From an uncultured Lachnospiraceae bacterium (GTDB lineage: Bacteria; Bacillota; Clostridia; Lachnospirales; Lachnospiraceae), in the NCBI GenBank assembly GCA_947626505.1, contig CANQSN010000002.1, forward strand, positions 19,468 to 83,467: a DNA stretch of 64,000 nt, written 5' to 3'. A model generated the notes under the pieces. It was not told the origin of the DNA and did no database searches. It saw nothing but the letters and a program-made list of their open reading frames with translations. A program made the translations under genes and the position numbers. Shown one piece after another: positions 56,815 through 64,000 of this stretch. Each line of letters opens with the position of its first letter. Positions within the stretch are counted from its first letter, which is position 1.

Positions 56815-58635
56815 TTAGTGCACCGGCCTTGTAACGGAAAATAACCAATCGTCTACCTCAGGCTCCAATTGCCCTGAGAGACTATTATACACCAACTGCT
56901 GATAGTAATTCAACCACTCCTTTTGCTGCTCTGTCATTTCATCAGGTAAAAGGGCGTCCTTATCCCAAGGCACTAATGTCAACGGTTCAAATGCATAAAA
57001 CTCCTGATAGTCCGTTTTGCTTTTCTCTACACAAAGCATCATATTTTCCAAGCGAATACCAAATTCTCCATTAACATATACCCCCGGTTCATTGGAAACA
57101 ATCATACCCGGCTTAAACTCAGCGCTATTTCTGTCATCATCATAAATCCTAGTCCGTATACTTACAGGAGCCTCGTGTACATTTAAGTAACAGCCTACCC
57201 CATGCCCTGTTCCATGATTAAAATCATACCCCAGCTTCCACAAGGGCGTCCTTGCCACAATGTCAAGATTTTCACCCCGACATCCTTTTGCAAACAACAC
57301 ATTGGAAAGCTCCAAATTCCCACAAAGCACTGCGGTATAAAGTTCCTTCATACGCGGTGTAATATCTCCTAGTGCAATAGTTCTTGTAATATCTGTAGTA
57401 CCCTCCAAATACTGCGCTCCGGTATCCATGAGCAGCAGCCCGCCTTCCCTTATTGGCACATTTGACTCCTCTGTAGCGCTGTAATGGACAATTGCTCCAT
57501 GCTCTCCAAATGCCACAATGGGATCAAAGCTTGGTTCCATATAATTTCCCTGTTTAGCTCTCTCCTCCTCAAGTCTTTTTGAAAGCAAAAGCTCTGTCAC
57601 CTGCTCGCCCTGCTCGTCAATAAAATATCCGTTACGGTTTTTCTTAAGATGCTTGAGCCAGTATAGGAAATTAACTAAAGCTACGCCATCCCTCAAATGC
57701 GCTTTCCTCTCCCCCTCTATCTCCGTCTTATTCTTTATCCCCTTCCACAGCTTTATAGGAGAAGTAAAATGTTCTCCCCCGCTTTCCAAAACCTTTTTCC
57801 AAACTCTTGCATTTACAGAATTAATATCTGCATGTACCGCCCCTTTAAGCTCGTCTATATCCTGATAAAATCTGTCATAAGGCAGCGCTGAAACATTGCA
57901 TTCATGAAGCATATCCAAAAGCTCTTCTTCAATAGCGGAAGTATTTACATAAAGCTTAATGCTATCCTTAGAAGCTATTAAATATGATAAAAACACAGGA
58001 TTAGATGCAATATCGCATCCTCTTAAATTCATAAGCCATGCAATTTCATCAAGCTCTGTGACCACGTAATATTCAATTCCTTTCTCCTGTATCCAGTCGC
58101 AAAAACGACGGCATTTATCTTCCCTGCTCTCACCGGAATAGCATATTGGGTAGTCTGTTATCTTATGGAACGCAAGCTTTGGTCTAACCCCCGCCTTCTG
58201 CCATAGGCTGCCTGCCAAATCGCAATCAGCATAAAATGAAAAATCTTTATCCTTTAAGCATGACTTAATCCTCTGTTCAAATTGGGCGCTTACCGTTCTG
58301 CCATCATATCCAATTGCGCCTCCGGATATACCATGCTTACTAAGCCAGCATTGTACATCCGGCACTCCTTCATTTCCATACTTCATTAACGTTATGCCGC
58401 TGCCTGCAAGCTGTTGTTCCGCCTGCAAATGATATCTGCCATCTGTCCAAAGCATAGCTTCATTTGCAGTTATGAGCAGTGAACCTGCAGAACCGGTAAA
58501 GCCTGACAAATATTCCCTGCAGCGATAATGCTCCGCCACATATTCTGAATTATGGTCGTCCTGTGAAACAACATAATAATAATCAAGCTTCTGCTGCTTC
58601 ATCAACTCCTGAAGAGATGCAATCTCCTGTTTCAT
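56815..58635 (-). CDS. pepP: Xaa-Pro aminopeptidase (M24B)
   Basis: A 606-residue, long-form aminopeptidase P with two creatinase-like N-terminal domains (residues ~1-300) and the pita-bread catalytic domain. Metal ligands are seen in MDTGAQYLEGTTDITRT, GTGHGVGCYLNVHE, VSNEPGVY and GIRLENM. It removes N-terminal residues before proline in the cytoplasm. 7 bp after the HD-domain gene. Confidence 0.94.
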   Translation of the reverse strand: MKQEIASLQELMKQQKLDYYYVVSQDDHNSEYVAEHYRCREYLSGFTGSAGSLLITANEAMLWTDGRYHLQAEQQLAGSGITLMKYGNEGVPDVQCWLSKHGISGGAIGYDGRTVSAQFEQRIKSCLKDKDFSFYADCDLAGSLWQKAGVRPKLAFHKITDYPICYSGESREDKCRRFCDWIQEKGIEYYVVTELDEIAWLMNLRGCDIASNPVFLSYLIASKDSIKLYVNTSAIEEELLDMLHECNVSALPYDRFYQDIDELKGAVHADINSVNARVWKKVLESGGEHFTSPIKLWKGIKNKTEIEGERKAHLRDGVALVNFLYWLKHLKKNRNGYFIDEQGEQVTELLLSKRLEEERAKQGNYMEPSFDPIVAFGEHGAIVHYSATEESNVPIREGGLLLMDTGAQYLEGTTDITRTIALGDITPRMKELYTAVLCGNLELSNVLFAKGCRGENLDIVARTPLWKLGYDFNHGTGHGVGCYLNVHEAPVSIRTRIYDDDRNSAEFKPGMIVSNEPGVYVNGEFGIRLENMMLCVEKSKTDYQEFYAFEPLTLVPWDKDALLPDEMTEQQKEWLNYYQQLVYNSLSGQLEPEVDDWLFSVTRPVH

Positions 58636-58642
58636 TTGCCGA

Positions 58643-59098
58643 TTACCTCCGTTTCATGGTTTCAATGGCGGCAGTCCATTTATCTACCATACACACAATC
58701 CAAGATTCCTTATGTCTCGGAACATACATAGTTAGCGGAAACATATGCTTTTTTATAATATCACGCTCTGTTTCATTTAAATCAAAATCTTTGTCTGCGT
58801 TCTCCAAAGCCTTTCCGGGATGATAAAATCCATGGAGCGGACGTCTTAACTCACCTACATGCCAGTCATACAAAAAATAATCATGTAACAAAGCTCCCCT
58901 TAAAAGCGCCCGATAATCCACATTGAGATTCCACCTTTTTGCCAGCTTATAGCTCATATACGCCACATTTAAACTATGCTTATACACAGATGTTTTACCA
59001 TGATGCTTATACTGTTTACTTGTAACAAAACGGGAATTCTCTCCATCCCTTACTTCTTTTAAAATATCTAAAAAATACTGTTTTTCCTGATTTGTCAT
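58643..59098 (-). CDS. HD-domain phosphohydrolase family protein
   Basis: A 151-residue HD protein. Metal-binding motif residues are in VYKHSLNVAY, the LLHDYFLYDWH block and the later HMFPLT. Substrate is unknown; similar small HD proteins are annotated as hydrolases of nucleotides. AGGGGA precedes the ATG. Upstream is the second copy of the 83-bp repeat. Confidence 0.82.
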   Translation of the reverse strand: MTNQEKQYFLDILKEVRDGENSRFVTSKQYKHHGKTSVYKHSLNVAYMSYKLAKRWNLNVDYRALLRGALLHDYFLYDWHVGELRRPLHGFYHPGKALENADKDFDLNETERDIIKKHMFPLTMYVPRHKESWIVCMVDKWTAAIETMKRR

Positions 59099-59143
59099 AT
59101 AATCCCCTGCCTTTGTTTTTTTATGCCACAGGCTGAAAAACTA

Positions 59144-59226
59144 TATCAGATGGGGATTGACTCCCGCCACTGATACCAGTATGTTACTCACCGCCTATAA
59201 AAGCTGGATTTTTCTTACATTTGATA
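59144..59226. repeat. 83-bp palindromic intergenic repeat, copy 2
   Basis: Aligns without gaps to copy 1 at 13858-13940: nearly identical over the first ~57 bases, then diverged. The left end TATCAGATGGG is intact; the right end has decayed to ACATTTGATA. It lies in the divergent gap between the HD-domain and hydF genes. Confidence 0.85.
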
Positions 59227-59307
59227 AATTTGCCCAACTTTCTTATCATTATACCATAAACTATGTTACAATACAAAGAAACGATTAAAAATAAAGGAGG
59301 AAATATT

Positions 59308-60528
59308 ATGAATTTAAATGCAACCCCCAGCTCCCACAGAGTCCATATCGGCTTTTTCGGGAGAACCAATTCCGGCAAATCAAGCCTTGTCAATGCAATC
59401 ACAAACCAGCAGCTTGCCATTGTATCTGACACAAAGGGCACCACAACTGATCCTGTATCCAAGGCAATGGAATTATTACCAATAGGCCCCGTTGTTATAG
59501 TTGATACTCCGGGACTTGACGATACCGGCAATCTTGGTAATCTTCGCAAGGAGCGGACAAAAAAAATATTCTCATCCATTGATATCGGCGTACTTGTGCT
59601 GGATGCAGAACGCCTTTTCCCATTATCCGACACAGAGCTTGATATAATAAAAGAATTTGAAAACCGTAACCTTCCATTTGTAATTACAATAAATAAAGAA
59701 GATTTGATAACTGACAAGGAAAAATTTAAAAAGCTGCCTGAAGAACTGGCAGCCTGCGAAAAACATGTTCTATGGGTTAGCGCAAAAAATAAAACCGGAA
59801 TCGAAAAATTGAAAGAGCATTTCGGAACATTACAGCAAAAAACGGAAACTCACCGTCCGTTTATATGCGACCGTCTCTCGCCCCTTGACAGTGTAATTTT
59901 AGTTATTCCGATTGATGAGGGCGCACCTAAGGGACGCATCATTCTTCCACAGCAGCAGGTACTAAGGGAATTGCTGGAAAACGGAATAGTAACCACTGTT
60001 GTCAGGGAAACGGAGCTTGCTGAAGCTTTAAACCGCACCCATCCAAGGGCAGTCATTACTGACAGTCAGGTTTTTGATAAGGTATCTCCGATTGTCCCAT
60101 CGGATATATATCTAACCTCATTCTCGATTTTAATGGCACGATATAAGGGTAATCTGGCACAGGCAGTAAGGGGCGCCAAAACCATTGACAGTTTAGAAAG
60201 CGGCGCCCATATTCTTATAAGCGAAGGCTGCACCCACCATCGTCAATGTAACGATATTGGCACAGTAAAGCTGCCAAAATGGATTAAACTTCATACAGAT
60301 AAGGAATTTCATTTGGAATGGAGCAGCGGTAATGAATTTCCTGAAAATCTTACAAACTATGATTTAATAATCCATTGCGGCGGCTGTATGTTAAACGACA
60401 GAGAAATGCAATCACGATACGAAAAGGCATTTAAAGACAGGGTTCCAATTACAAACTATGGCATTTTTATTGCACATCTTCGCGGCATTCTGGAGCGCAG
60501 TACAGATATCTTTGGAGAGTCTTTATAA
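59308..60528 (+). CDS. hydF: [FeFe]-hydrogenase maturation GTPase HydF
   Basis: A 406-residue maturase that scaffolds the 2Fe subcluster. P-loop GRTNSGKSSL near residue 18, DTPG and NKED motifs in the N-terminal GTPase domain, a middle dimerisation part, and the C-terminal cluster-binding cysteines in EGCTHHRQCN and HCGGCM. AAAGGAGG precedes the ATG. hydE and hydG are not in the window. The 3' end overlaps the convergent DD-carboxypeptidase gene by 62 bp. Confidence 0.95.
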   Translation: MNLNATPSSHRVHIGFFGRTNSGKSSLVNAITNQQLAIVSDTKGTTTDPVSKAMELLPIGPVVIVDTPGLDDTGNLGNLRKERTKKIFSSIDIGVLVLDAERLFPLSDTELDIIKEFENRNLPFVITINKEDLITDKEKFKKLPEELAACEKHVLWVSAKNKTGIEKLKEHFGTLQQKTETHRPFICDRLSPLDSVILVIPIDEGAPKGRIILPQQQVLRELLENGIVTTVVRETELAEALNRTHPRAVITDSQVFDKVSPIVPSDIYLTSFSILMARYKGNLAQAVRGAKTIDSLESGAHILISEGCTHHRQCNDIGTVKLPKWIKLHTDKEFHLEWSSGNEFPENLTNYDLIIHCGGCMLNDREMQSRYEKAFKDRVPITNYGIFIAHLRGILERSTDIFGESL

Positions 60529-61810
60529 GGCACCATTTATAGTTCCATTTTTCACTGGACTCCAAGGTTAGAAGCGGCACCTTCTGATATTCCTTTTCAT
60601 TAATAAAAATAGTAAGGTAGCCTGCACACTGTTCTTCCTCTATTGGCGCTGCCAACCCTTTTTTAGGGAAGCTGACCTGATATGTAAGCTGGTCGCCTTC
60701 CCTAAGCAGCGTTGTACAAGACTGGTCCTCATAAAGCAGTACGCTTTTTCGGATTCCGTTTTCCACAGGTACTTTATTAAAAAGCATTGAAGGTTGCAAA
60801 ATACAAACCTTCTTATAATTTTCCACTCCATAATCCATTAGTTCTCTTGTATCCTTCCATTTTACTGTTTTGTTGGGATAATTCCCCGATGACAAAACGC
60901 TGCTTACAAAAACTCTGCCCTCGCGTTTTACTGCGCCTACAAAACAGTATGACGCCTTTGAAGTATATCCTGTCTTGATACCGATAGCTCCGTTGTACAT
61001 AGTTAAAAATGCATTTTTATTGTTGGCATTATAGTGAGATTTTCCCTCCATATCCGTAAATGCATGTGAACGGGTATTTATAATTTTCACTGCCTCCTTA
61101 TTATTCAATGCCGCTGCTCCAATCCTTGCAATTTCATATGCTGTGGTGTAGTGTCCCTCTGCATCCAAACCATTTGGGGTTATAAACTGGGTATCCTTAA
61201 GCCCCATATTTCTTGCCTTTAAAGTCATTTCCTGACAAAACTGCTCAACACTGCCGCTGACATGCTCCGCAATAGCAACAGCACAGTCGTTGTAGGATTC
61301 CAGCATTAAGCCATAAAGTAAATCCTCTAAACGAAACTTCTGCCCCTCTCTCATACCAAGCCTTACCTTAGGCTGACCGGCGGCTCTTTTAGACACTGTT
61401 ACTACATCGCTTAAATTGCTGGTTTCCAATGTATATAGCAGCGTCATAATCTTAGTAGTACTTGCCATTGGATAACGGGTATCGCTGTCCTTTCCATACA
61501 GAAGCCTTCCGCTGTCTGCATCAATCAGCGCCGCCGCCTTGGCTGTAACTTCGGGCGCTGTTAATTCCTTTTCAGACGACAAATAATTCTTAGCTTCCTC
61601 CGGAATACAGCTCTGGTTTAAATGCCCCTTTTCCAGAGACAAAACCTTTATGTCCCTCTCTTTATAATAATTTATTTCATTACTGCAAAAACCATTATAG
61701 GTGTTTAAGCCTGCAAGTACCAGCACCGCTATAACAATACACACCTTAAATGAGCAAAACGTCCTTACTTTTTTTATTACAATTTCTTTTATATTCTTCC
61801 ATTGTTCCAT
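60467..61810 (-). CDS. D-alanyl-D-alanine carboxypeptidase (DacF/PBP5 type)
   Basis: A 447-residue penicillin-binding protein. Signal/anchor segment ~22-37, then an extracytoplasmic peptidase with the SxxK box S117-TTK120, the S172-YN motif and KTG at 279-281; a C-terminal domain and a tail coded within the hydF overlap complete it. It trims pentapeptides in the cell wall. Whether the last ~20 residues are functional or an extension into hydF is open. Confidence 0.92.
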   Translation of the reverse strand: MEQWKNIKEIVIKKVRTFCSFKVCIVIAVLVLAGLNTYNGFCSNEINYYKERDIKVLSLEKGHLNQSCIPEEAKNYLSSEKELTAPEVTAKAAALIDADSGRLLYGKDSDTRYPMASTTKIMTLLYTLETSNLSDVVTVSKRAAGQPKVRLGMREGQKFRLEDLLYGLMLESYNDCAVAIAEHVSGSVEQFCQEMTLKARNMGLKDTQFITPNGLDAEGHYTTAYEIARIGAAALNNKEAVKIINTRSHAFTDMEGKSHYNANNKNAFLTMYNGAIGIKTGYTSKASYCFVGAVKREGRVFVSSVLSSGNYPNKTVKWKDTRELMDYGVENYKKVCILQPSMLFNKVPVENGIRKSVLLYEDQSCTTLLREGDQLTYQVSFPKKGLAAPIEEEQCAGYLTIFINEKEYQKVPLLTLESSEKWNYKWCLIKTLQRYLYCAPECREDVQ

Positions 61811-61906
61811 TTTTAACTTCTCACCTATCAGCCATTACTTAATATTATGGCAAACAATGATTATTTATGATAAAATATACGCAAATACAAAAGCGAGGTC
61901 GTTTTT

Positions 61907-63145
61907 ATGGAAAAGATAGCTGCTATAATTTTTCATATTGATGTAAATTCTGCATTTTTAAGCTGGGAATCCCTATATCGAATGGAGCGTGGCGTAGAAA
62001 ATGCTGATTTGAGAAATATTCCTGCTATTATAGGCGGCCGGCAGGAAGACCGGCATGGAATTGTACTTGCCAAAAGCACGATTGCTAAAAAATACGGAAT
62101 CCGCACCGGAGAACCAATCACCCAAGCAATTAACAAATGCCCCGATATTTTAATTGTACACCCACACCATAACGAATATGTGAAGCGCTCCAAAAAATTT
62201 ATAACACTTTTACAACAATATACCGATACTCTGCAGCAGGTATCTATTGATGAAGCCTACCTTGACATGACAGCAATTACAGAATGCCAAAAATCCCCTG
62301 TGTCATTTGCAGACAATATACGTAAAAATATATATAACTCTTTAGGATTCACAGTAAATATCGGGATTGCTGAAAACAAGCTGCTGGCTAAAATGGCGTC
62401 GGATTTTGAAAAGCCCGATAAAACCCATACGCTGTGGAAGGACGAGATTCCGGAAAAAATGTGGCCTCTGCCTGTGGGAGAACTTTTTTTAGTAGGAAGA
62501 AGTGCAAAAAATACTTTAAGCAAGCTTGGAATCAGCACAATTGGAGAACTGGCCGCTATGGACAAAGAGCTGCTTATTTCTCATCTTGGCAATAAATATG
62601 GAACTACAATACACAATTATGCAAATGGGATAGATACTGAAAAGGTTGAAGAACCGGAGGTAAAAAACAAAGGAATAGGAAACAGTGTTACTCTTCCAAG
62701 TGATGTTACTGATTTTGAAACTGCCAATCAGGTACTTTTGTCACTGGCAGAAACTGTTGGCGCAAGACTCCGCAATGAAGGATATTTGTCCTCTAATATC
62801 TCTGTTGAAATTAAGGATTGGGATTTTAAAAGAACCTCCCATCAAACAATGCTCACCGACGCCACTGACAGCACCGGCGAGATATACTCAATTGCGTGCA
62901 GGCTCCTTAAGGAGCACTGGGACAATACCCCTTTAAGGCTGCTTGGAATCAGGGCAAGCAAGCTTTCCACTCACCAATACCGACAGCTTTCCATTTTTGA
63001 TACTCCGGTAAGTGAAAAGCAGAAAAAGCTTGACTCCGCCATTGATTCCATCCGTAACCGATTTGGTAAAAATGCAATCAAGCGGGCAAGCTTTTTAGAT
63101 TCTGACTCTGTAACCGACCAAAAGCGTGACAAAAAAACGCCATAA
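61907..63145 (+). CDS. dinB: DNA polymerase IV (Y family)
   Basis: A 412-residue translesion polymerase. Catalytic carboxylates are in FHIDVNSAF and SIDEAYLDM; KLLAKMASDFEKP is the fingers/thumb block; a C-terminal little-finger domain ends with the sliding-clamp motif QLSIFD. No SOS box was recognised upstream. GCGAGG precedes the ATG; TGGCAA-17-TAAAAT at about 61851-61879 could be the promoter. Single gene. Confidence 0.93.
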   Translation: MEKIAAIIFHIDVNSAFLSWESLYRMERGVENADLRNIPAIIGGRQEDRHGIVLAKSTIAKKYGIRTGEPITQAINKCPDILIVHPHHNEYVKRSKKFITLLQQYTDTLQQVSIDEAYLDMTAITECQKSPVSFADNIRKNIYNSLGFTVNIGIAENKLLAKMASDFEKPDKTHTLWKDEIPEKMWPLPVGELFLVGRSAKNTLSKLGISTIGELAAMDKELLISHLGNKYGTTIHNYANGIDTEKVEEPEVKNKGIGNSVTLPSDVTDFETANQVLLSLAETVGARLRNEGYLSSNISVEIKDWDFKRTSHQTMLTDATDSTGEIYSIACRLLKEHWDNTPLRLLGIRASKLSTHQYRQLSIFDTPVSEKQKKLDSAIDSIRNRFGKNAIKRASFLDSDSVTDQKRDKKTP

Positions 63146-63155
63146 ATATCACACT

Positions 63156-64000
63156 TTAGTTGAGGATTGCATTTGTCTCTTGAATCATCACCTTCATATC
63201 GTCTGCCATCTTTGAAACCGTATCCATAGATTCCTGTATAATCCGTCCATTTTCAGAGGTCTGCTCCACATCTTTAATTGTATTTTGCACTGACTCCAAA
63301 AGCAAAGAAATTCTATCGTTAAACTCCAAAATAATATTGGAAATCTCGGAAATCGCCTCTCTAATTGATTCATCATTCTCCTGCGCGGAAACAACAGATG
63401 CTTTGGAACTGTCTGATAAATCCCTTATGCTTGACGCAACCACTGCGAAGCCGCGTCCCGCCTCTCCTGCCCTTGCCGCCTCAATTGCAGCATTAAGTGA
63501 CAATAGATTAATCTTACCTGCAATGTTTTGCACATCACTTGTCATAATATTATAATTCTCAACACTGCTGCTTATATTCTCTGCCGATTTCTTAATCTCA
63601 TTATTGAGCGAAGACAGCTTATTCATATGCTCCGTTAAAACATTCATGCTATCAGTAGTATGTACTCCTGTCTCACGAATCATATCTGTTTCTGACTTTA
63701 CATCTTTGATGTTATCGCTAAGCCGCACAAATATGTTCATTAATTCTTCATTCATATCATATACCCTGCGGTTTACATTCTCAACCTTCTGTCTCTCCTC
63801 CCTGATAGAATGAAGCATATACTGGTGACAGTTTTCCTTTTCATTAATCCCCTTAGCTAACGCAATCGCCATATCCCTGCAAGTGCGGAATCCGCATGCA
63901 TGACAGTCAAAATGCTTTTGCGCTTCCGTCTCCTTTCCAAGCAGCTTGTATACGCGCTCAATATCCGCCTCGCTTACTTCTATATTTTTATTGCCATGCG
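63156..64000 (-). CDS. methyl-accepting transducer with N-terminal Fe-S cysteine motif (5' end off the window)
   Basis: Incomplete: the frame is open through base 63998 with no start, so the N-terminus lies to the right. The visible ~280 residues are soluble. First comes [13 protein letters not shown] preceded by DC (four cysteines, like the 4Fe-4S CxxCxxxxC motif of Fe-S and hydrogenase-like domains), then a chemotaxis signalling domain with tip [27 protein letters not shown] (core [12 protein letters not shown]). It looks like a cytoplasmic, redox-responsive transducer. An internal Met at 63872 is not the likely start. Confidence 0.82.
   Translation of the reverse strand, partial: HGNKNIEVSEADIERVYKLLGKETEAQKHFDCHACGFRTCRDMAIALAKGINEKENCHQYMLHSIREERQKVENVNRRVYDMNEELMNIFVRLSDNIKDVKSETDMIRETGVHTTDSMNVLTEHMNKLSSLNNEIKKSAENISSSVENYNIMTSDVQNIAGKINLLSLNAAIEAARAGEAGRGFAVVASSIRDLSDSSKASVVSAQENDESIREAISEISNIILEFNDRISLLLESVQNTIKDVEQTSENGRIIQESMDTVSKMADDMKVMIQETNAILN

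Noticed and set aside
61811..61906. SOS/LexA box before dinB
   Set aside because: No GAAC-N4-GTTC type site found in the gap.

Overview
The window looks like chromosomal DNA from a low-GC, anaerobic, motile and probably spore-forming member of the Clostridia, most likely a Lachnospiraceae. The evidence is the sporulation pair yqfC-yqfD, an IspH-ribosomal protein S1 fusion, the short HisG/HisZ system, [FeFe]-hydrogenase maturase HydF, a sodium-pumping decarboxylase operon, chemotaxis genes (two transducers and CheR) and flagellar-type FliK/FlhB-like proteins. Nearly all genes lie on the minus strand in tight operons. No rRNA, tRNA, CRISPR array, prophage or intact insertion sequence was seen. 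The genus is an inference.

Layout, left to right. 1-2.8 kb: phoH (cut by the edge), yqfD, yqfC and rpsU. 2.8-12.5 kb: capA-like and alaS, which follow a histidine operon hisZ-hisG-hisD-hisB-hisIE that has a consensus promoter; the last his gene carries a degenerate HisF-like domain, and hisC/H/A/F are not here. 12.5-22.5 kb: recU, a small unknown membrane protein, a beta-glucoside kinase/phospho-beta-glucosidase pair, a YgiQ radical-SAM protein, rsuA, and der-plsY-gpsA. 22.5-26.4 kb: a chemotaxis transducer on the plus strand, then an ECF sigma/anti-sigma pair. 26.4-33.8 kb: an operon of two signal peptidases I (one with a ~320-residue disordered N-terminal extension), rbgA, rnhB, FliK-like, FlhB-like, yraN and pgeF. 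33.9-38.4 kb: an arylsulfotransferase without a signal peptide, a plus-strand two-component system, and about 570 bp of gene relics including an AbiEii-like toxin fragment. 38.4-45 kb: cheR-rluF-ligA-metA, then ispH-rpsA. 45.2-46.6 kb: a plus-strand response regulator/HD-GYP gene plus an Hpt gene, lying between ispH-rpsA and cmk. 46.7-49.7 kb: cmk, a flavoprotein and an RpiR-type regulator. 49.8-54.8 kb: a five-gene biotin-dependent carboxyltransferase/Na+ pump operon. 54.9-55.7 kb: a tetrahydrofolate riboswitch controlling folT. 55.7-64 kb: a CmpB-like membrane protein, pepP, an HD protein, hydF, a DD-carboxypeptidase, DNA polymerase IV, and (cut by the right edge) a transducer carrying an Fe-S cysteine motif.

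How the parts fit. The his operon, metA, and the carboxylase and folate genes are biosynthetic or energy genes. The decarboxylase operon holds both an acyl-CoA and an oxaloacetate/pyruvate carboxyltransferase around one biotin carrier and one membrane pump, so it could run as decarboxylase or transcarboxylase. CheR, the two transducers, FliK/FlhB-like proteins and the HD-GYP regulator point to motility and c-di-GMP control. The least expected items are the Fe-S/transducer fusion at the right edge close to hydF, the 83-bp palindromic intergenic repeat present at 13.9 and 59.1 kb, the extended LepB, and the pseudo-HisF domain fused to HisIE.
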